17,649 nucleotides of DNA from contig CAZGLR010000070.1 of the NCBI GenBank assembly GCA_964526635.1, positions 1-17,649 of the forward strand, in the 5' to 3' direction. Every line of letters starts with the position of its first letter. The first letter of the stretch is position 1. The stretch is from CAZGLR01 sp964526635 (GTDB lineage: Bacteria; Zixibacteria; MSB-5A5; GN15; JAAZOE01). Below are positions 13,740 through 17,649 of the stretch, one piece after another. The notes beneath the pieces were generated by a model. The model was not told the origin of the DNA. It saw only the letters and a program-made list of their open reading frames with translations, and did no database searches. A program made the position numbers and the translations under genes.

Positions 13740-13794
13740 AAATGAAATCGCCTGAGGCAAAACGCCGAGGACACTGAGGGAGCCCGAGACATCG

Positions 13795-16700
13795 ATGACT
13801 AAATCACGCCTCGTTAACAGGATACTAACCGCCTTTGATCATCTGCCGGCTTTCAAACAGGTGCACCGATCATTGCAGGAACAGCGGGAATATGCTTCTG
13901 ATTCACCGCACCCGCTTCACCTGGCCGGGCTGGCCGGCGGGGCAAAAGCCTTCTTGCCGGCGGCGCTGCATCGTCATACCTCCGGCAATATATTCATCAT
14001 AACCGCTGAATTCGACAATGCCCAGAATCTGGCCGATGATCTGGCCGCTATTGTCGGAGACGATCACGTCCTGTTTTTCCCTGACAGGCGAATTAATCCC
14101 TATGATTTTCGGTCACCCTCCGGCGAAATTATCGGGCGCAGATTGGCGACACTGGCCGGTATCCTGTCACCGGATCAGAAGATAATCGTGCTGCCGGTGC
14201 AGGCGATTATGGAGCCAACGATTGCCCGCGAGACATTTGTCCGTGAATCAGTGCATCTGAAAGTCGAACAGGAAATGGACCCGGATGATCTGGTTCGCAC
14301 CATGGTGTCGCTCGGATTCAACCGCGTGGTAAATGTTGAGGAAGTCGGCGATTTTGCGGTGCGCGGCGGACTGATAGATTTCTTTTCGCCATCCAGCGAA
14401 TATCCCGTGCGGGCCGAGTTCTTTGGCGATGAAATCGAATCGCTGCGGCAATTCGACGTCCGCAATCAACGGACAGTCGCGCGGCTCGATGCTATCGATC
14501 TGCTGCCGCGCCGCGAAATACCGATTCGGTCCGAGACTATCGAGAATCATCTCGAGAAGCTCGATGAGCGCGACGCCGACATTGTCCGGGCGCGGTTCAT
14601 CAATGAACCGGAACTGCCCGGCCTCGAATGGCTCGCGATCAGTTTCGGGATAATCCAGGGACGGCTGGCCGATTATATCAGCAATAATGATATCGTTCTC
14701 TTTGATAATCTCTCCAATCTCAAAGAAGAACTCAAAGATCGCTGGCTGCTTGGGGAGCAGCATTGTGATCGCGCCCGTGAACGCTTCACCAATCCAGTGC
14801 CACTGGAAAAATATTATACTGACCCGGAAGCGAGCTTTGCGCCGTTTGTCGCCCGGCCGCATGCCATAATCGAACCGTTTTCATCGACGCGTAAAACAGT
14901 CATCGACTTCAGATGCCGCGAGCATCCGGCGGTCGGCAATCGCATTGATTACCTCAAAGATGTCATCGCCGAATATGAAAATCAGGGCATTGCGCCGACC
15001 ATCACCTGCGACAACCCCGGCCAGGCCCAGCGCCTGGGTGATATCCTGGCCGAGCGCGGGATAACCGCGCCGGTTGAAGTATTTCATATCCATGCCGGCT
15101 TTGTCTCCGAGGAGATGAAACTGGCGCTATTAACCGATCATCAGATTTTCTCGCGTAAGTTCCGCCGCATCAAGCGCCGCCGCTACAAAGAGGGTGTGGC
15201 GCTGACCTCGTACACCAATCTCAATCCCGGAGATATTGTCGTTCACGAGGACCATGGCCTCGCGCGGTTCAAAAAGCTGGAAACAATAGAAGTCGATCAG
15301 CGCAAGCGCGACTGCCTGCTGCTTGTGTATCAGGGAGGAGACAAGCTCTTTGTCCCGATCGAAGAATTTAACCGGGTATCCAAGTATGCCGGCAAGGATG
15401 GCCTCCCCAGACTAACCACCCTTGGCGGCCCGCAGTGGGAAAGACTCAAAAAGAAAACCCGCAAAGCGATCGAGGACATGGCCGAGGACCTGCTCAAGCT
15501 CTATGCCGAGCGGAGGATGCGGCCGGGATATGCGTTTAATGAGGATACTGTCTGGCAGCGGCAACTGGAGGCATCGTTCCCCTATGAGGAAACGCCCGAC
15601 CAGATGAAAGCGATCGTGGATGTTAAAAGGGACATGGAAAGCACCAATCCGACCGACCGCCTCGTCTGCGGCGATGTCGGCTATGGCAAAACCGAGGTCG
15701 CCGTGCGAGCGGCGTTTAAAGCTATCGAAAACGGCAAACAGGTCGCAGTACTGGTCCCGACGACAATCCTGGCCCAGCAGCATTTTTCGACCTTTGCCGG
15801 GCGCTTCGCCGATTTTCCGATCAAAGTCGAGATGCTCTCGCGCTTTAAAACCCGCAAAGAACAAATAGCGATTGTCGAACAACTGGCCGCGGGAAAGGTC
15901 GATGTAATTATCGGCACGCATCGCCTTTTATCCAAGGATGTCGAGTTCAAGAATCTTGGTCTTTTGGTCGTCGATGAAGAGCAGCGCTTCGGCGTGCGCC
16001 ACAAGGAAAAGCTGCGGCAGATTCGCAAAAACGTCGATACCATCACCCTGACCGCCACCCCGATTCCGCGCACCCTCCAGATGTCGCTCATGGGCGCCCG
16101 CGACATGACATTGATCGCAACATCGCCACGCGACCGCCTGCCCATTCAAACCGAAATCGCCGAATTCGATCCGGAAATTATCGCCGAGGCTATCCTGCGC
16201 GAAATCGACCGCGATGGCCAGGTTTTCTTCGTCCACAACCGGGTGCAGTCGATTGATGCCATTTACCGCTACCTTAGGAAACTAATACCCCAGGTCGAAA
16301 TAGGTATCGCCCACGGTCAAATGCACGAAAAAGAACTCGAGGGTGTTATGCTGGCTTTTCTGGCCCGGCGATATCAGGTGCTGTTGTGTACCGCGATTAT
16401 CGAATCGGGGCTGGATATACCATCGGTGAATACGATTATCATCAATCGCGCCGATCGTTTTGGCCTGGCGCAATTATATCAGCTTCGCGGCCGGGTGGGC
16501 CGCTCGCCGGTGCGGGCCTACTCGTATCTACTCACACCGCCCTACCGGCTTTTGACCAACGACGCCCGTAAACGTTTGCGTGCCATCGAGGCGCACTCCG
16601 ATCTGGGTTCGGGGTTTGCGCTGGCTATGCGCGATTTGGAAATTCGCGGCGCCGGCAATATCCTCGGTGCGCAGCAATCGGGCTTTATCGAGGAAATCGG

Positions 16701-17241
16701 ATTCGACCTGTATACCAAACTGCTTGAAGAAACTGTCGCCGAACTCAAGGGCGAAAAGCTCAAACGGCTCCCTGACACACGTCTCGAGGGTTCGCTGGAG
16801 ATGCATCTGCCGGAAGATTATGTCGATGTCAAACAGCAGAAAGTCGATATTTATCGACGGCTCTCCGACGCCCGCACACTGGATATGATCGAAGAACTGC
16901 GCGATGAAGTGACAGACCGCTTCGGCCGGATGCCGAAAGAGGCGGCGTCGCTGTTCGATGCCTCCGGTTTGCGGCTGGCCGCGGCCATGACCGGGGCCGA
17001 GAAAGTGAAAGTAGGGCGGCTGCGCATAACGGTGGAATACCCGGCCACGCAGGCGGTGAGCCGTGCCGATATCGAAGCCATCCGCCGCGCAATCGATGCC
17101 CCGATCGAATTTTCAATGATGGGCGGGTTGGTGTTCACGGTCGATTTATCGGCCAAAGCCGAGAGGGACCGTTTGCCGTACATGCGCAAGGTCTTATCCG
17201 AGATCGCACATGGCATGGAGTACAAAGAGGTAGGGGTGTGA
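13795..17241 (+). CDS. mfd: Transcription-repair coupling factor Mfd
   Basis: A 1148-residue Mfd, the usual full length. It removes RNA polymerase stalled at DNA damage and recruits UvrA to start nucleotide excision repair. The N-terminal part (to about 300) is UvrB-like, including the VRGGLIDFF block near 190-198 and EFFGDEIESLRQFD. A CarD-like RNA polymerase-interaction domain lies around 470-550 (GDIVVHEDHGLARF at 479-492). The translocase motor has Walker A GDVGYGKT at 626-633 with Lys632 and DEEQ at 727-730, followed by further helicase motifs to about 960. The C-terminal TRCF domain spans about 1000-1148. The ATG at 13795 has GAGGGAG about 12 nt upstream. It has its own transcription unit after a terminator; its promoter was not identified. 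No missing key residue was seen. Confidence 0.97.
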   Translation: MTKSRLVNRILTAFDHLPAFKQVHRSLQEQREYASDSPHPLHLAGLAGGAKAFLPAALHRHTSGNIFIITAEFDNAQNLADDLAAIVGDDHVLFFPDRRINPYDFRSPSGEIIGRRLATLAGILSPDQKIIVLPVQAIMEPTIARETFVRESVHLKVEQEMDPDDLVRTMVSLGFNRVVNVEEVGDFAVRGGLIDFFSPSSEYPVRAEFFGDEIESLRQFDVRNQRTVARLDAIDLLPRREIPIRSETIENHLEKLDERDADIVRARFINEPELPGLEWLAISFGIIQGRLADYISNNDIVLFDNLSNLKEELKDRWLLGEQHCDRARERFTNPVPLEKYYTDPEASFAPFVARPHAIIEPFSSTRKTVIDFRCREHPAVGNRIDYLKDVIAEYENQGIAPTITCDNPGQAQRLGDILAERGITAPVEVFHIHAGFVSEEMKLALLTDHQIFSRKFRRIKRRRYKEGVALTSYTNLNPGDIVVHEDHGLARFKKLETIEVDQRKRDCLLLVYQGGDKLFVPIEEFNRVSKYAGKDGLPRLTTLGGPQWERLKKKTRKAIEDMAEDLLKLYAERRMRPGYAFNEDTVWQRQLEASFPYEETPDQMKAIVDVKRDMESTNPTDRLVCGDVGYGKTEVAVRAAFKAIENGKQVAVLVPTTILAQQHFSTFAGRFADFPIKVEMLSRFKTRKEQIAIVEQLAAGKVDVIIGTHRLLSKDVEFKNLGLLVVDEEQRFGVRHKEKLRQIRKNVDTITLTATPIPRTLQMSLMGARDMTLIATSPRDRLPIQTEIAEFDPEIIAEAILREIDRDGQVFFVHNRVQSIDAIYRYLRKLIPQVEIGIAHGQMHEKELEGVMLAFLARRYQVLLCTAIIESGLDIPSVNTIIINRADRFGLAQLYQLRGRVGRSPVRAYSYLLTPPYRLLTNDARKRLRAIEAHSDLGSGFALAMRDLEIRGAGNILGAQQSGFIEEIGFDLYTKLLEETVAELKGEKLKRLPDTRLEGSLEMHLPEDYVDVKQQKVDIYRRLSDARTLDMIEELRDEVTDRFGRMPKEAASLFDASGLRLAAAMTGAEKVKVGRLRITVEYPATQAVSRADIEAIRRAIDAPIEFSMMGGLVFTVDLSAKAERDRLPYMRKVLSEIAHGMEYKEVGV

Positions 17242-17367
17242 GGGGATGGGTTAGATATTTTTAGATATGCCCAGCATTCGATTCCACTTAAACGTCCTTT
17301 CTGATTTGAGCGCCGGGCAGCCCGATCCGGAAGGAACGAGTAGCAACACCGGTAAAACCCCCGAAGA

Positions 17368-17464
17368 GTGTGGCTTTCAGATCAAAGGCAACATAGCTCA
17401 ACCAGTACCGGGGTACCACACCCGACAGGGTGTGGCATTCAGATCAACGTCAACATAGCTCAAC
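17368..17464. repeat. Imperfect 35-bp direct repeat, two copies
   Basis: Copies at 17368-17402 and 17430-17464, period 62, share 32 of 35 bases: both read GTGTGGC, TTCAGATCAA, CAACATAGCTCAAC. The likeness extends upstream in weaker form. A dispersed or array-forming repeat is likely, but two copies 62 bp apart are too few and too irregular to call CRISPR. Confidence 0.75.
17416..17435. repeat. Perfect 8-bp hairpin just before the second repeat copy
   Basis: CCACACCC (17416-17423) and GGGTGTGG (17428-17435) are perfect arms with a GACA loop. The right arm is the start of repeat copy 2. The matching place before copy 1 (ACCCCCGAAGAGTGTGG) cannot form the full stem, so one copy looks decayed. 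Confidence 0.7.
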
Positions 17465-17475
17465 AAATAAATAAA

Positions 17476-17510
17476 CCCACGACTCCGCAGCAAAGCTGCT
17501 CCGTAGTGGG
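17476..17510. repeat. Two-tier hairpin
   Basis: Outer arms CCCAC (17476-17480) and GTGGG (17506-17510) enclose inner arms GCAGC (17487-17491) and GCTGC (17495-17499) with an AAA loop; the six-base stretches between them do not pair. It follows repeat copy 2 directly and may belong to the same element. Confidence 0.55.
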
Positions 17511-17520
17511 CTACAGTTTC

Positions 17521-17548
17521 GTGGGCGACATTTCGCGGGCGACATTTT
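17521..17548. repeat. 14-bp tandem duplication
   Basis: GTGGGCGACATTTC (17521-17534) is followed immediately by GCGGGCGACATTTT (17535-17548), 12 of 14 bases identical. Confidence 0.6.
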
Positions 17549-17649
17549 TGGGCCGGCAAATTCCTCCAGTACGACCAAGCCTGATTTTTCAAGGGGCGTG
17601 GATCCCCTCGCCCGCTCTAAAATCAAAATCAATCGACAGCGTTTGCGCC

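Larger units (their letters stand above)
17242..17649. other. Non-coding composite repeat region after mfd
   Basis: This 408-bp end of the window holds no credible gene. It contains a direct repeat of 35 bp in two copies, two hairpins, and a 14-bp tandem duplication, all listed separately. Near its end AGGGG...CCCCT and GGGCG...CGCCC short arms also occur (about 17592-17611). No terminator was found right after the mfd stop; the first bases include an ATTTTTAGATAT stretch without a stem. The mosaic of repeats suggests a dispersed intergenic repeat element; whether it recurs elsewhere in the genome cannot be seen here. Confidence 0.6.

Noticed and set aside
17267..17458. 63-residue open frame in the repeat region
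   Set aside because: Most of it lies in the direct repeats and it shows no protein-like pattern or ribosome site.
17368..17464. Possible two-unit CRISPR array
   Set aside because: There are only two imperfect repeats, the spacer-like gap contains a hairpin overlapping the repeat, and no cas gene is present.
17398..17632. Two overlapping minus-strand open frames of 60-64 residues
   Set aside because: They pass through hairpins and the tandem repeat; translation of a repeat element is the likelier explanation.

Overview
The window reads as a chromosomal stretch of a Gram-negative-type (two-membrane) bacterium of roughly mid-50s %GC, judged by eye. Two N-terminal lipobox proteins, a secreted beta-propeller protein, a TPR lipoprotein and a stand-alone double-receiver protein fit an uncultured FCB-group lineage (for example Zixibacteria-like), but that placement is a low-confidence inference. 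No tRNA, rRNA, CRISPR array, transposase or phage gene was seen.

Layout. (1) 1-3764, minus strand: a compact run dprA-like > IMPACT/YigZ family > PfkB-family sugar kinase > PAP2 phosphatase > macro-domain protein > 5' end of fumC (cut by the window edge). Neighbours overlap or lie within 66 nt, so they are probably one operon. The fumC end is about 67% GC, richer than what follows. (2) 3922-5926: two convergent lipoprotein genes, one TPR and one with four C-terminal Gly/Trp-rich repeats, sharing an imperfect bidirectional terminator. (3) 5927-6302: a 376-bp divergent intergenic region with three dyads. (4) 6303-7348: a rubrerythrin-like diiron protein with a strong terminator, then a small membrane protein with a PH-like tail. 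(5) 7367-9460, minus strand: phosphomannomutase/phosphoglucomutase followed 9 nt later by a two-receiver response regulator. (6) 9612-9905: a nine-cysteine small protein, divergent from the mutase, each with a good sigma70-type promoter. (7) 10094-13603: endonuclease V homolog > M20 amidohydrolase > secreted propeller protein, ending at a hairpin terminator. (8) 13795-17241: full-length mfd. (9) 17242-17649: about 400 bp of non-coding DNA built from imperfect direct repeats and hairpins.

Most genes are recognisable housekeeping or accessory families and no complete new system is evident. The most useful anomalies are: the endonuclease V homolog has Ala at the position of the catalytic metal-binding Asp and Arg at the usual active-site Lys; the secreted propeller gene has no ATG/GTG/TTG near its signal peptide, only an ATC behind a GGAG; the amidohydrolase ends in a strongly basic tail that overlaps that gene; the DprA-like protein has lost a signature Arg; and the 3' end of the window looks like a dispersed structured repeat.
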